A stretch of DNA of 64,000 nucleotides. It comes from Sphingomonas kaistensis (GTDB lineage Bacteria; Pseudomonadota; Alphaproteobacteria; Sphingomonadales; Sphingomonadaceae). Each line of letters begins with the position of its first letter. The stretch's first letter is position 1. The stretch covers positions 1,681,001-1,745,000 of the forward strand of contig NZ_JAATJC010000001.1 of NCBI RefSeq assembly GCF_011927725.1, read 5' to 3'. The notes under the pieces were generated by a model. The model was not told the DNA's origin and did not search any database. It saw only the letters and a list, made by a program, of their open reading frames with translations. Made by a program: the position numbers and the translations under genes. Of the stretch, positions 45,609 through 55,675 are shown in pieces.

Positions 45609-46459
45609 TGGCAAAGGCGAAAAAGGCCGCGAACATGCGGCGGCCGTTCATCACGCCGGAAGGCGTCGACCTGCAGCTTGAACTGGCGACCGCCGGGGCG
45701 AGGGCCACCGCCTTCGTCATCGATGCGGTGCTGCTGATCGTCATCCTCATCACCGCGAGCCTGCTCCTGCTGTTCCTGAGCAAGGGCGCCGAGGTCCAGG
45801 GCGTCGCGATCATCTGGCTGATCGGCTTTTTCCTCCTGCGTAATTTCTGGTTCAGCCTGTTCGAGATGGGCCGGCGCGGGGCCACCCCCGGCAAATGGCT
45901 GATCGGCCTGCGCGTCGTCGCTCGCGACGGCAGCCGGCTGACCGGCGCCGCCGTCGTCTCCCGCAACGCCATGCGCGAGATCGAGATCTTCCTGCCCTTA
46001 TCGTTCCTGGTCGCGCAGGGCGTGCAGGGGATGGCCGACACCTTTCTCACCATCTTCGCGCTGACCTGGAGCGGCATTTTCCTGTTCTTCCCCTTGTTCA
46101 ACCGTGACCGCCTGCGGGTCGGCGACGTGGTCGCCGGCACCTGGGTGGTCGAGGAACGGCGGACGGCGCTGAGCTACGACCTGGTCGGCCAGTCCCGGCA
46201 GGTCCGCCGCCAGTTTCCGGAAGAAGCGCTGGCCGCCTACGGAATCTACGAACTGCAGCGTCTCGAGCATGTCCTGCGCGCCGAGCAGCCGATTGCCATC
46301 GCCACCGTCGCCGGCACCATCCGCCAGAAGTTCGGCATTCCAAGCGACGGCGATGATTACGGCTTTCTCACCGACTTTTATGCCGAGCTTTGCGCCCGGC
46401 TGGAGCGCGGGCTGCTGTTCGGGCAGCGCCGCGCATCGAAGAACGAAACCGCCGCCTGA
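45608..46459 (+). CDS. RDD-family membrane protein (MoxR cluster)
   Basis: 283 residues from ATG 45608, sharing one base with the SpoIIM-like stop (TGATG). The RDD domain is at about 20-170 (GARATAFVIDAVLLIVILI and MGRRGATPGKWLIGLRVVARDG, then FNRDRLRVGDVVAGTWVV). A C-terminal cytoplasmic part follows. RDD proteins may be ion transporters or antiporter subunits, but this is uncertain. It is the last gene of the cluster. Confidence 0.88.
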   Translation: MAKAKKAANMRRPFITPEGVDLQLELATAGARATAFVIDAVLLIVILITASLLLLFLSKGAEVQGVAIIWLIGFFLLRNFWFSLFEMGRRGATPGKWLIGLRVVARDGSRLTGAAVVSRNAMREIEIFLPLSFLVAQGVQGMADTFLTIFALTWSGIFLFFPLFNRDRLRVGDVVAGTWVVEERRTALSYDLVGQSRQVRRQFPEEALAAYGIYELQRLEHVLRAEQPIAIATVAGTIRQKFGIPSDGDDYGFLTDFYAELCARLERGLLFGQRRASKNETAA

Positions 46460-46543
46460 TCCGTCGCACGGGGCACGATATCGCCAAGCTTGTCGCGCCA
46501 TCTGCCTGTGATACGGGCGATCATCGTCTCAGGAGTATTTCCC

Positions 46544-48604
46544 TTGCGCCGTTCGAACCTTTTCCTCGCCTCCAGCTTCGTTCTGCTTTCCACGATGGCG
46601 TCGGCCGAGGAAGGGATGTGGACCTTCGACAATTTCCCCATTGCCGCGGCCAACCGCGACCTTGGCGTGTCGATCGACCAGAAGTGGCTCGACAAGGTCC
46701 GCCTCGCCTCGGTCCGGTTGGGCGGGGCGTCGGGCGGGCTGGTGTCGTCCGAGGGCCTGATCCTGACCAACGAGCATGTCGCCTCGCGCTGCGTCGAGGA
46801 TCTATCGATGCCCGAGCGCAATTACGTGCAGACCGGTTTCACGCCGGCCTCGCGCGCGGAGGAGCGCAAGTGCCCCGGCATGGTGGCCGAGGTCCTGACC
46901 AACATCGGCGACGTCACCCAGCGGATGCAGGCGGCCGGTGGGGGCCTGAGCGGTGACGCGTTCACCAAGGCGCGCGATGCCGAGGCCGGGCGGATCGAGG
47001 CCGAGGCCTGCGGGTCCGACAAGACGCGGCGCTGCCAGGTGGTGACGCTTTATCGCGGCGGGCAATTCAAGCTCTACACCTATCGCCGCTATGCCGACGT
47101 CCGGCTCGCCTTCGCGCCTGAGCATCGCGCCTCGGCGTTCGGCGGCGACCTCGACAATTTCAGCTTCCCGCGTTTCGCCGTCGATGCCGCCTTTGTCCGC
47201 ATCTACGAGAACGACCGTCCGGTGAAGACGCCGGGCTTCCTGCGCTGGAACCCGGCTCCGCCGCAGGAGAACCAGCCGGTGTTCCTGTCGGGCAGCCCGG
47301 GCGCGACCCAGCGGCTGCTGACGCAGGCGCAGCTTGGCACGGTGCAGGACGTGACCCTGCCGCTCGAGCAGCTGATCAACAGCGAGCTTCGCGGCCGGCT
47401 GCTGCGTTTTTCCCACGAGAATGAGCGCAACGCCTTTATCGCGGGGCAGGCGATCTCGGGGGTCGAGAACACCTACAAGCGCGGGTTCGGTCGGCAGCAA
47501 TCGCTGATCGATGCGCGCTTCATGGCCCGCCGCGCCGAGGCCGAGGCCGCGTTCCGCGCCAAGGTCCAGGCCGACCCTGCGCTGCGTCAGTCGATCGGCG
47601 ATCCGTGGACCGACCTTGCCAATCTCCAGCCGGAAATGGTCCGCCTCTACCCCGGCTATTACATGCTCGAGACGCGCGCCGGCGGCGGCTCGCAGCTGTT
47701 CAGCTGGGCCAAGGACATCGTCCGGGGGGCGCAGGAGCGGCCCAAGGCCAATGCCGAGCGCCTCCCCGAATATGGCGACGCGCGGCTGGCACAGGTCGAG
47801 AACGGCCTGCTCGCGACGCGGCCGACCTATCCGGCGCTGGACGAGGTGCAGCTCGCCTGGTGGCTGTCCAAGGCGCGCGAGATCCTGACGGTGGACGATC
47901 CCCGCATCGCGCCGCTGCTGGGCAAGGAATCGCCCGAGGCGCTCGCCGCGCGATTGGCGCGCGGCACCAGGCTCGGCGATCCGGCCGTCCGCAAGGCACT
48001 GTGGGAGGGCGGCCTTCCCGCGGTTCAGGCGAGCGACGATCCGCTGATCCAGTTCTTGGCTCGAATCCAGGACGTCACTCGCGCCACTCGCACCGAATAT
48101 GAGGGCAAGGTCCAGGCCCCGACCGACCGCGCCAGCGAGGCGCTCGCCAAGGCGCGCTTCGCGGTGTTCGGAACCAGCCTCTATCCCGACGCCACCGGCA
48201 CCCTTCGCCTGACTTATGGCCGCCTCAAGGGCTGGACATATCAGGGCCGGACCGTGCCTTATGCGACAACCTTCGGCGGGCTGTGGCAGCGCGCGACCGG
48301 GGCCGAGCCGTTCGACGTCGCGCCGCGCCTGCTGGCGGCGAAGGACCGCATTCCGGGCGCCACCATTCTCGACGTCGCGGCTTCGACCGACACCATCGGC
48401 GGCTCGTCGGGCTCGCCCGCGATCAACGCCCGGGGCGAGATCATCGGGGCGAATTTCGATTCCACCGTGCTGACCCAGCGCAACGCCTACGGCTACGATC
48501 CGGAGATCAACCGCAGCGTGCTGGTGACGACCTCGGCGGTGACCGCTGCGCTTCGCCACGCCTACGGTCAGGGCCACCTGCTGCGCGAGCTCGGCGTCCG
48601 CTAG
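46544..48604 (+). CDS. S46-family dipeptidyl-peptidase (DPP7/DPP11-like), exported
   Basis: 686 residues from TTG 46544; AGGAG seven to eight bases upstream decides this start over an ATG further upstream. A signal peptide (RRSNLFLASSFVLLSTMASA) leads to EEGMWTFDNFP, the usual S46 mature start. The catalytic triad is readable: His78 in LTNEHV, Asp in GGDLDNFSFPR (about 202-204) and Ser622 in GGSSGSPAIN. It cuts dipeptides from peptide N-termini in the periplasm. Confidence 0.93.
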   Translation: MRRSNLFLASSFVLLSTMASAEEGMWTFDNFPIAAANRDLGVSIDQKWLDKVRLASVRLGGASGGLVSSEGLILTNEHVASRCVEDLSMPERNYVQTGFTPASRAEERKCPGMVAEVLTNIGDVTQRMQAAGGGLSGDAFTKARDAEAGRIEAEACGSDKTRRCQVVTLYRGGQFKLYTYRRYADVRLAFAPEHRASAFGGDLDNFSFPRFAVDAAFVRIYENDRPVKTPGFLRWNPAPPQENQPVFLSGSPGATQRLLTQAQLGTVQDVTLPLEQLINSELRGRLLRFSHENERNAFIAGQAISGVENTYKRGFGRQQSLIDARFMARRAEAEAAFRAKVQADPALRQSIGDPWTDLANLQPEMVRLYPGYYMLETRAGGGSQLFSWAKDIVRGAQERPKANAERLPEYGDARLAQVENGLLATRPTYPALDEVQLAWWLSKAREILTVDDPRIAPLLGKESPEALAARLARGTRLGDPAVRKALWEGGLPAVQASDDPLIQFLARIQDVTRATRTEYEGKVQAPTDRASEALAKARFAVFGTSLYPDATGTLRLTYGRLKGWTYQGRTVPYATTFGGLWQRATGAEPFDVAPRLLAAKDRIPGATILDVAASTDTIGGSSGSPAINARGEIIGANFDSTVLTQRNAYGYDPEINRSVLVTTSAVTAALRHAYGQGHLLRELGVR

Positions 48605-48650
48605 GGCGGCGGCTGGCGCGGCGTCGCTGCGACGCGTAGCGTAAGCCGCT

Positions 48651-50240
48651 ATGCATCCGGTCGAGACGCTCGAAACCGTCCTTCTCCTGCTCGCCGCCGC
48701 CGTCGCGCTGCACCTGCTTGCGGCGAAGATGCGGCTGCCCCCGTCGGCTGCGCTTCTGCTTGGCGGCGGGGCGCTGGCGTTCGTGCCTGGCCTTCCGGCC
48801 ATCTCGCTCGACCCCGAGCTGATCCTCGTCCTGTTCCTGCCGCCGCTGCTGTTCGACGGCGCTTACTACACCGCCTTCGGCCGCTTCCGTCGGCACTTGC
48901 CGGGTATCCTCTCGCTGGCGGTCGGGACCGTGCTGTTCACCGCAGTCGTCGTGGCCGCCGTAGCCCATTGGCTGGTCCCGACGCTCCCGCTTGCCGCGTG
49001 CCTGGCACTTGGCGCGATCGTCTCGCCGCCCGACGCGGTTGCCGCCCGCGCCGTCCTCAATCGCGTCACGCTACCGCGGCGTCTGCAAGCGCTGCTGGAA
49101 GGCGAAAGCCTGCTCAACGACGCGACCGGCCTGGTGCTGTTCCGCTTCGCCGTCGCCGCGACCCTGGTCGGCTCGTTCGACACTGGCGAAGCGGTCGGCA
49201 ATTTCTTCATCCTCGCGCTTGGCGGCGTGGCGGTGGGGGGCGCGGTCGCCGCCGGCTGGATGCTGGTCCTCCGCCGGCTGACCGACGACACGCTGGTGGT
49301 CGCGACCTCGACCCTGCTGTGCTGGGCCGCCTATCTGATCGGCGAGACGCTGCATGTGTCGGGGGTCATCGCCACCGTCACCGCCGGGATCATCTTCGGC
49401 TGGTTCCAGCACAGCCTGCTGCCGGCCCGGGTGCGGCTGCAGGGAAGCGCCTTCTGGCGGACCCTGGTGTTCACGCTGGAAGCGCTGATCTTCATCCTGA
49501 TGGGCTTTTCGCTGCGCGGCGTGGTGGAGCGTATCGGCGGCTTCGGCGAGGTACTCGGAACGCTTGCGCTCCCGGCGCTGGTGATCACCGTGACGGTCAT
49601 CCTCACCCGCTTTCTCTGGATCGCCGGCTCGGAGGCCCTGCTGTCAGGGCTCCGCGCGTCGGGCCTGCGCTCGGCGCGGCCGCTCGGATGGCGGCAGGCC
49701 GGCGTGCTCAGCTGGGCGGGAATGCGCGGCGTGGTCACCCTTGCCGTGGCGCTGAGCTTGCCCGCCAGCTTCCCCGAGCGCGACCTGATGCTGGTGACCG
49801 CCTTTGCGGTGATCCTGGTGACGGTGGTCCTTCAAGGAAGTACGCTTGGCGGCGTGATCCGCTTGCTCCGGCCCGCCGATGTCGACCCGCCCGCGCCCGT
49901 CGCTCTTCCGTCAGCCGAAGCCGCCGTGGCGCAAGCCAAATTCCAGGCCGCCGAACGGGTCGCCTATGACGGGGAGGGGCAGTTGCTTCACCCTCAATTG
50001 CTCGAAACCTATCGTAGCCGGGCGGTCGGCACCCAGCGCTATGCCGCTGACGCCGATAATTTCATGGAAAGGATCAGGCCGCACTTCGACTTGATGCTGG
50101 GCGTGATCGCATCCGGCCGGGCCGAACTGCTCCGCCTCCACCGCCGCGGCGAGATTGAGGACGAGGTGCTGCACGACCTCGAGCGTGACCTCGATCTGGA
50201 GGAAGTCGGAATCCTCTACCAGCGCGGCGACGACGCCTAG
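48651..50240 (+). CDS. Monovalent cation:proton antiporter (CPA1 Na+/H+ type)
   Basis: 529 residues, ATG 48651. Twelve or so helices fill the first 420 residues. CPA1 motifs are visible: FLPPLLFDGAYYTAF, LGAIVSPPDAVAARAVL and GESLLNDATGLVLF (the acidic residue for cation binding). GMRGVVTLAVALSLPASFP follows. The C-terminal cytoplasmic tail of about 110 residues is charged. It expels Na+ or K+ in exchange for protons. A tRNA-Cys lies downstream on the other strand. Confidence 0.92.
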   Translation: MHPVETLETVLLLLAAAVALHLLAAKMRLPPSAALLLGGGALAFVPGLPAISLDPELILVLFLPPLLFDGAYYTAFGRFRRHLPGILSLAVGTVLFTAVVVAAVAHWLVPTLPLAACLALGAIVSPPDAVAARAVLNRVTLPRRLQALLEGESLLNDATGLVLFRFAVAATLVGSFDTGEAVGNFFILALGGVAVGGAVAAGWMLVLRRLTDDTLVVATSTLLCWAAYLIGETLHVSGVIATVTAGIIFGWFQHSLLPARVRLQGSAFWRTLVFTLEALIFILMGFSLRGVVERIGGFGEVLGTLALPALVITVTVILTRFLWIAGSEALLSGLRASGLRSARPLGWRQAGVLSWAGMRGVVTLAVALSLPASFPERDLMLVTAFAVILVTVVLQGSTLGGVIRLLRPADVDPPAPVALPSAEAAVAQAKFQAAERVAYDGEGQLLHPQLLETYRSRAVGTQRYAADADNFMERIRPHFDLMLGVIASGRAELLRLHRRGEIEDEVLHDLERDLDLEEVGILYQRGDDA

Positions 50241-50286
50241 GAGCAGCGCTCGGCGGCTTCGCCGTCATGTCCGAACGTAAGGAGAT

Positions 50287-50360
50287 TGGAGGCCCGACCG
50301 GGAATCGAACCCGGGTGCGAGGATTTGCAGTCCTCTACGTCACCACTCCGCCATCGGGCC
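50287..50360 (-). tRNA. tRNA-Cys (GCA)
   Basis: On the minus strand the 74-base sequence begins GGCCCGA, pairs with TCGGGCC, has U73 as discriminator (expected for Cys), and encodes CCA. The anticodon loop ACTGCAAA reads GCA. The T-arm is GGGTTCGATTCCC. Confidence 0.97.
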
Positions 50361-50375
50361 CCGATGCGGCGCGTC

Positions 50376-50405
50376 CCCTAAGCAGGGGCACCGCGGGCCT
50401 GTCAA
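50376..50405 (-). promoter_or_regulatory. Likely promoter of tRNA-Cys
   Basis: On the minus strand TTGACA (50400-50405), an 18-base spacer and TTAGGG (50376-50381) lie about 16 bases before the tRNA 5' end. The -35 overlaps the stop codon of the M16 peptidase gene. Confidence 0.55.
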
Positions 50406-53293
50406 TCTCTGGACAACGATACGACCGCCGGAACCGGTGACTTTGGCGTGTCGCCCTTGACCACCTGGATCCGGAACGCCTTGGGCCCAAGCAGGTAGCG
50501 CGCCGCCGCTTCCTTCAGGGCGGCCGGAGTGACCGCTTCGAGGTCGGAGCGCTGGGTGCGGATGCTTTCGGCCGTAAACGGGTTTTCAAGATCCTCGAGC
50601 GCGCCCATCCAGTAGCCATTGCCATCGCGCGACCGCTCGATGGCCGCCAGCATCGGCCGCCGCGCCCGGGCGAGTTCGTCGTCGTCGATCGGCTTGGTCG
50701 CCAGGTCGTCGGCGATCCGCTGGGCGGCGGCGAAAAATCCGGAAAGGCTGGCCGGCGGAGCCTCGACCTGCGCCGCCAGATAACCGTAGCGCCCCCAGGT
50801 CGACGATGCGCCATGCGCCGCCGTAGGGGCATAGCTGACGCCTTCCTTTTCACGCAGTTCGTCGGTCAGCCGAAGCTGAAACACCGCGCCCAGCAGGGTC
50901 AGGGTACGCGCCAGCTGGCGGGTTTCGGGCGAATAGCCGGTGGTCGGCCAGGCGATCATCCCCACCGCCTGGTCCTCGCGGCCCTTGTGATTGAGGGTCA
51001 CGATCCCGCCGGGAGGAGGAGCCGGGAACGCCATCGGCCCGGGCGCGGGGTTGCTGTCTGCGCGCGCGGGCAGGGCGCCAAAGGTCGCCGCGGTCTGGGC
51101 GATCGCCTGGTCGACCGTGATGTCGCCTGCCATGATGATCTCGATCCGGCCGGACCGAAGCGCGGGATCGACCAGGGTCTTCGCATCGCCGATGGTGCTG
51201 GTCCGCATCGCGATCCGGCTCGGCACTGCCCAGCGCCGGTCGCCCGAGCGCAGCAGGAAGCCGAGGTCACGGCTTAGCACTCCGCCCGGCGAACTTTCGA
51301 AGCGGTCGTGGATCGAGGCCGACTGTGCCTTGATCCGCTCCCAGCCGAGCGGCCGCCAGCCGGGTTCAGCCACATAGGCGGCAAGCAGCTGCATCTGGGT
51401 CGGAAGGTCGGCCGGACGGGTCGCACCGGCAAGGACGAAGCGGTCGTCGTCGACCGCGAAGCTTGCCCCCACCAGCTTTCCGGTCAGCGCGCGATTGACC
51501 CCGTCGGCATCGAGCTTGCCCGTGCCGCCGAATGTGAAGGCGTTGCCAAGCGCCCATTCGGGGCTCGTCCGATCCGTCGGCATGGCGAGCCGCCCGTCGC
51601 CGAAGCGCACGCTGACCAGCACCTGCTCCTTGCGCGCCGCGCTTGGCCGCACCGTCAGCCGGACGCCATTGTCGAAGCGGACGTGGGTCGCCCCGACCTC
51701 GGCAAAGTTGCGTTGCTCGACGATCTTCCCGGCGGTCCCGAAGCTCGAATAAGGCCAGTCGATCCGCGCCTGCGCCAGCGGCGGGGTGACCGCCACCTTG
51801 CGCGAGGCCTGGTAGGTGGCGAGCGCCGCCTCCGTGGTCACCAGCGGCCGCGGCAGGCTGAGATACAGCAAGGGGCCCGATCCGGAGAACAACCGTCGCG
51901 CCGCGGCGCCGATCCGTTCGGGGGTGAGAGAGGGCGCGATGCGTTCGTAGAAAGCGAGGCGATCGGCGGGGGTGGTGACCACCGAATCGCGGTCGATCGC
52001 AGCCACCACGCCCTCGGCCAGCGCCGCACTGGCGCGGGTCGGTGCGGAAGCCACCGCAGCCTGCAGCGCGGTACGGACGCCGACCAGTTCGCGCTCGACC
52101 TCGTCAGCGGTGACGCCGTGATCGACCAGCCGGCGCTGTTCATGGTCCATCGTGGTCAGCGCGGAGCGCCAGTCGCCAAGCTTCGCCTCGGCCGACAGGC
52201 CGGTGGTGGCGGCGGTGTCTTCCAGTTCGGAGCTGTAGACCCGGGCCGAGATGAAGGGCGGTTTTCCGTCGAGCTGTGCAAGCTTTTCGAGCCGGCGGTT
52301 GAGGATGGTCCCGGCCAGCTGCTCCTCGAGCTCGCGGGTGCGCTGCGCGACGCTGTCGGGTGCGAGGTCGGGCGGACGGACCCAGTTGAGCGTCATGGAG
52401 GCGGCAAAGGCCGGATCGACGAACACGCGTCCCTCGGTCGAACGCGGGGCAGGGCGGCCCTGATCGACATGCTTGCCCGCGGGCCCGACCCCCTTCCAGT
52501 CGCCGAACTGCGTCTGCAGCCGACGCTCGATGTCGGCCGGATCGACGTCGCCGACCACCACCAGAGTGGCGCGTTCGGGCCGGTACCATGCGCGGTAATA
52601 GTCGAGCAGCCGTTGGCGCGGCGCGGTGCGGATGACCTCGGTGGTGCCGATCGGCAGCCGCTGGCTCAGCCGCTGCCCGGGGTACAGCCAGGCCAGCTGG
52701 TCGACCAGCATGCGATAGCCGGGGGTCGCCCGGGCGCGTTCCTCGGACAGGATGATGCCGCGTTCGCGGTCGAGTGCGGCGGCATCGATGGTGGCTCGCC
52801 CCGCCACTTCGCGCAGGAGAAACATCGCCTCGTCCAGCGTCGCCTTGTCGGTCTGCGGCAGGTCGAGCTTGAACACCGTCTGCCCGAAGCTGGTCGAGGC
52901 GTTGGTGTCCGGCCCGAAGCGCAGACCGGCCCGCTCGAGCCGCCGCACGAACTCGCCTTCCGGCACGTTCTGGGTCCCGTTCAGGACCATGTGCTCGAGG
53001 AAGTGGGCGAGGCCGCGCTGGTCGTCGGCCTCGTTCAGCGATCCGGTGTCGATCCGCAGGCGGACCGCAGCGACCCCTGGCGGGGTCTTGTTGCGGCGGA
53101 TGACATAGCGGAGGCCATTGGAAAGGGTGCCGAGCTTGAGTTCCGGATCGACCCGCAGCCCGTCGCCGCGCATCCAGCCCGAGGCCGATTGCGCCGCGGC
53201 GGCGGCGGCAGGGCGGGACGATGGCGCTGCGGAGAGGCTCGTCCCCGCCAGCAGGACAAGGGTCGCCAATGCCACGCGGCGCTTCACAAACAT
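50402..53293 (-). CDS. M16-family zinc metallopeptidase (pitrilysin-like), exported
   Basis: 963 residues from ATG 53293 (GGAG five bases upstream); an upstream frame extension is not used. A signal peptide (KRRVALATLVLLAGTSLSAA) is followed by the inverted zinc motif HFLEH (His97, Glu100, His101 in RGLAHFLEHM). Glu from a later helix is the expected third ligand. Four M16-type repeats fit the length. The second half (about 500-960) is the inactive homologous copy. It would cut peptides in the periplasm. Confidence 0.93.
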   Translation of the reverse strand: MFVKRRVALATLVLLAGTSLSAAPSSRPAAAAAAQSASGWMRGDGLRVDPELKLGTLSNGLRYVIRRNKTPPGVAAVRLRIDTGSLNEADDQRGLAHFLEHMVLNGTQNVPEGEFVRRLERAGLRFGPDTNASTSFGQTVFKLDLPQTDKATLDEAMFLLREVAGRATIDAAALDRERGIILSEERARATPGYRMLVDQLAWLYPGQRLSQRLPIGTTEVIRTAPRQRLLDYYRAWYRPERATLVVVGDVDPADIERRLQTQFGDWKGVGPAGKHVDQGRPAPRSTEGRVFVDPAFAASMTLNWVRPPDLAPDSVAQRTRELEEQLAGTILNRRLEKLAQLDGKPPFISARVYSSELEDTAATTGLSAEAKLGDWRSALTTMDHEQRRLVDHGVTADEVERELVGVRTALQAAVASAPTRASAALAEGVVAAIDRDSVVTTPADRLAFYERIAPSLTPERIGAAARRLFSGSGPLLYLSLPRPLVTTEAALATYQASRKVAVTPPLAQARIDWPYSSFGTAGKIVEQRNFAEVGATHVRFDNGVRLTVRPSAARKEQVLVSVRFGDGRLAMPTDRTSPEWALGNAFTFGGTGKLDADGVNRALTGKLVGASFAVDDDRFVLAGATRPADLPTQMQLLAAYVAEPGWRPLGWERIKAQSASIHDRFESSPGGVLSRDLGFLLRSGDRRWAVPSRIAMRTSTIGDAKTLVDPALRSGRIEIIMAGDITVDQAIAQTAATFGALPARADSNPAPGPMAFPAPPPGGIVTLNHKGREDQAVGMIAWPTTGYSPETRQLARTLTLLGAVFQLRLTDELREKEGVSYAPTAAHGASSTWGRYGYLAAQVEAPPASLSGFFAAAQRIADDLATKPIDDDELARARRPMLAAIERSRDGNGYWMGALEDLENPFTAESIRTQRSDLEAVTPAALKEAAARYLLGPKAFRIQVVKGDTPKSPVPAVVSLSRD

Positions 53294-53528
53294 GCCATCT
53301 CCTGCCCGAATCACAGTCACTTGGGGTATGCCATGGTTAGAGCCGAGCAGCCCGGGCCTGCCAAGCACGAGCGTTGCCGCTCTCGACCTCGCGGCGGCTC
53401 CGTTCGATAAACGGAGGCAGCCATGCTTGGCGGGACGGGCAGCGAACGTTACATGAGCATTGCCAATGACGGTGTCATAGTGCGATAAGACACTGCAGCG
53501 ATCAGCTCAGAAGGACGACGAGATTCCG
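53294..53528. other. Intergenic region between the divergent M16 peptidase and pcm genes
   Basis: A 235-base gap. It holds the promoters of both genes. I see short inverted repeats around 53402-53416 (CCGTTCGATAAACGG) but no clear promoter pair or gene. Confidence 0.4.
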
Positions 53529-54161
53529 ATGGACTTTGCCCAGGCACGCCGTGCGATGGTCGACAGCCAGCTTCGGCCGCAGGCGGTCACCGATCCGCTG
53601 GTGGTTGCAGCGATGGCGACCGTTCCGCGCGAAGCCTTCGTGCCCGCGTCGTCGCAGTCGATGGCCTATATCGACCGCATGGTTCCGCTCGGCAACGGTC
53701 GTTCGCTGAGCCCGGCGACCAGTCTCGGCCGGCTGCTGAACGAGCTTCATTGCCGGACCGGCGAGCGCGCGCTCGTGGTCGGTGCGGGCACCGGCTACAG
53801 CAGCGCTGTCCTGGCGCAGATGGGCCTCAAGGTCGTCGCGGTCGAGAGCGATCCCGCCTTGGTCGAGCAGTTGCGCGGCCTTCCGGGCGTCACGGTCCAC
53901 GCCGGGCCGCTCGAGGAAGGCGCGCCGTCGCTTGCCCCGTTCGACATCATCCTGGTCGACGGCGAGATCGAGCAATTGCCCGACGCCCTGGTCGAACAGC
54001 TCAAGCCGGGCGGCCGGCTCGCGCTCGGGCTCGTCGAAAATGGCGTGTCGCGGCTCCAGGTCGGGACACGTTCGGTTCACGGCTTCGGCCTCAAGAGCTT
54101 CGCCGATTCCTCCATGGCGCCGTTGCCGGGCTTCGCTCGGCCGGCTGTCTTCACCTTCTGA
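53529..54161 (+). CDS. Protein-L-isoaspartate O-methyltransferase family protein
   Basis: 210 residues, ATG 53529. The fold of PCMT: MVDSQLRPQAVTDPLVVAAM at the N-terminus, SLGRLLNELHCRTGERALVVGAGTGYSSAVLAQMG with the SAM-binding GAGTGYSS motif, and the C-terminal IILVDGEIEQLPDALVEQLKPGGRLALG. The catalytic region of PCMT proper (GDG) reads as a variant, so it may be a family member with other substrates. It is followed by tolC with a one-base overlap. Confidence 0.85.
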   Translation: MDFAQARRAMVDSQLRPQAVTDPLVVAAMATVPREAFVPASSQSMAYIDRMVPLGNGRSLSPATSLGRLLNELHCRTGERALVVGAGTGYSSAVLAQMGLKVVAVESDPALVEQLRGLPGVTVHAGPLEEGAPSLAPFDIILVDGEIEQLPDALVEQLKPGGRLALGLVENGVSRLQVGTRSVHGFGLKSFADSSMAPLPGFARPAVFTF

Positions 54162-55660
54162 TGCGTCAAAGAAAGCACCCTGTGCGCCATCTTCTAAGCT
54201 GCAGTGCGCTTGCCGCGCTGATCCTGGCCAGCCCGGCCGCGGCCGACACGCTGCGCGAGGCCCTGGTCTCGACCTACCGGACCAATCCCACCCTCAACGG
54301 CCAGCGCGAAGCGCTTCGAGTCAATGACGCGGGGGTCGCGGTTGCCCGCGCCGCCGGTCGTCCGCAGGTCGCCGCCACCGTTGGGCTCAATCGCGACCTT
54401 ACCCGGTCGGGCGTGCTCGACACCGGTCGCGGCAAGGGCCCGGTCGTGTCGGGCGGGCTCGACCTTAGCCTGCCGCTGTTCCAGGGCGGCCGGGTCAGGA
54501 ATTCGGTCGAGGCCGCGCGGACCCGCGTCGAAGCCGGGCGCGCGACCCTTCGCGCGGTCGAGGGCGATGTCTTCGTCCAGGCGGTCCAGGCCTATATGGA
54601 CGTGATCCGCGACCGCGCCATCGTCGAGCTCAACCGCAACCAGATCCAGGTCCTCACCACCAACCTCCAGGCGACCCAGGACCGCTTCGAGATCGGCGAC
54701 CTGACCCGCACCGACGTCGCCCAGTCCGAAGCCCGCCTGTCGCTGGCGCGTTCGAACCTCGCGCTGGCGCAGGGCCGCCTGTTGTCGAGTGAAGCCTTTT
54801 ATCGCCAGGTCGTCGGATCGGCGCCCGGCCAGCTTGCCTCGCCGCCGCCGCTTCCCCCGCTTCCCGCCAATGCCGAGGAAGCGGTGCGGATCGCACTGGT
54901 GTCCAATCCCGACGTGATCGCCGTGGTCCGCCAGGCCGAAGCCGCCGGGCTCGACGTACGGGTCGCTGCCGCCGATCGCCTGCCGACCGTGTCGGGCGTG
55001 CTCAGCGGCGATTATGTGAACACCGTGGGCGGCAGCTCGGCGGGCATTCCGCGCGCCGGGACGCAGACCACCGTCGGCGTCAACACGCGCATTCCGCTCT
55101 ATCAGGGCGGCCTGCCCAGCGCACGCATCGCCCAGGCCCGCGCGGTCGAAGGGCAATTGCTCGAGCGCACCATCGAGACCGAACGATTGATCGTCCAGTC
55201 GGTCCGCTCCGCCTTCGCCAGCGTGGTCGCGACCCGCCAGGCGATCGCTTCCAACGAGGTCGCCGTTTCCGCCGCCCAACTCGCGCTCGAGGGCGCCCGG
55301 GCCGAACGCAGCGTCGGCACCCGCACCGTACTCGACGTCCTGAATGCCGAGCAGGAATTGCTGAACGCGCAGGTCCAGTTGGTCACCGCGCGGCGCGACC
55401 AATATGTCGCCGGCTTCCAGCTGCTGAACGCGATGGGCCAGGCCGAGGCCGAGGACCTCGGGCTCGAGGGCGGGCCGCTCTACGATCCGATCGGTGCCTA
55501 TCGCCGGGTCGCAGGCCAGTGGAACGACTGGTCCAGCGAGAAGCGCTACGTGCCGCGTTCGACCCGCACCGTGTCCGCGGCGGAGGAGCCGCTCGCCACT
55601 CAGCCCGCCGCGCCGATTGCCGGTCCGCCCAGCCCAGGGGTGACAACCCCTCCGCGTTGA
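54161..55660 (+). CDS. tolC: TolC-family outer membrane efflux protein
   Basis: 499 residues from ATG 54161, which shares a base with the pcm stop; GTG 54182 is possible. A signal peptide (LLSCSALAALILASPAAA) is followed by two OEP repeats: DTLREALVSTYRTNPTLNGQR and LDLSLPLFQGG in the first, RIALVSNPDVIAV and NTRIPLYQGGLPSARI in the second, plus ERSVGTRTVLDVLNAEQELLNAQVQLV. The last 60 residues are Pro/Ala-rich. It forms the outer membrane channel of type I secretion and RND efflux. Confidence 0.95.
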   Translation: MRQRKHPVRHLLSCSALAALILASPAAADTLREALVSTYRTNPTLNGQREALRVNDAGVAVARAAGRPQVAATVGLNRDLTRSGVLDTGRGKGPVVSGGLDLSLPLFQGGRVRNSVEAARTRVEAGRATLRAVEGDVFVQAVQAYMDVIRDRAIVELNRNQIQVLTTNLQATQDRFEIGDLTRTDVAQSEARLSLARSNLALAQGRLLSSEAFYRQVVGSAPGQLASPPPLPPLPANAEEAVRIALVSNPDVIAVVRQAEAAGLDVRVAAADRLPTVSGVLSGDYVNTVGGSSAGIPRAGTQTTVGVNTRIPLYQGGLPSARIAQARAVEGQLLERTIETERLIVQSVRSAFASVVATRQAIASNEVAVSAAQLALEGARAERSVGTRTVLDVLNAEQELLNAQVQLVTARRDQYVAGFQLLNAMGQAEAEDLGLEGGPLYDPIGAYRRVAGQWNDWSSEKRYVPRSTRTVSAAEEPLATQPAAPIAGPPSPGVTTPPR

Positions 55661-55675
55661 GGGTAGCAGTGCGGA

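Noticed and set aside
46490..46543. Longer start of the S46 peptidase
   Set aside because: The AGGAG before TTG 46544 and the signal peptide from that codon fit better than the extended form.
46802..48802. A 666-residue minus-strand frame over the S46 peptidase
   Set aside because: Antisense shadow with low-complexity, charged composition.
51308..53410. A 700-residue plus-strand frame over the M16 peptidase
   Set aside because: Antisense to a gene with HFLEH; no recognisable domain.
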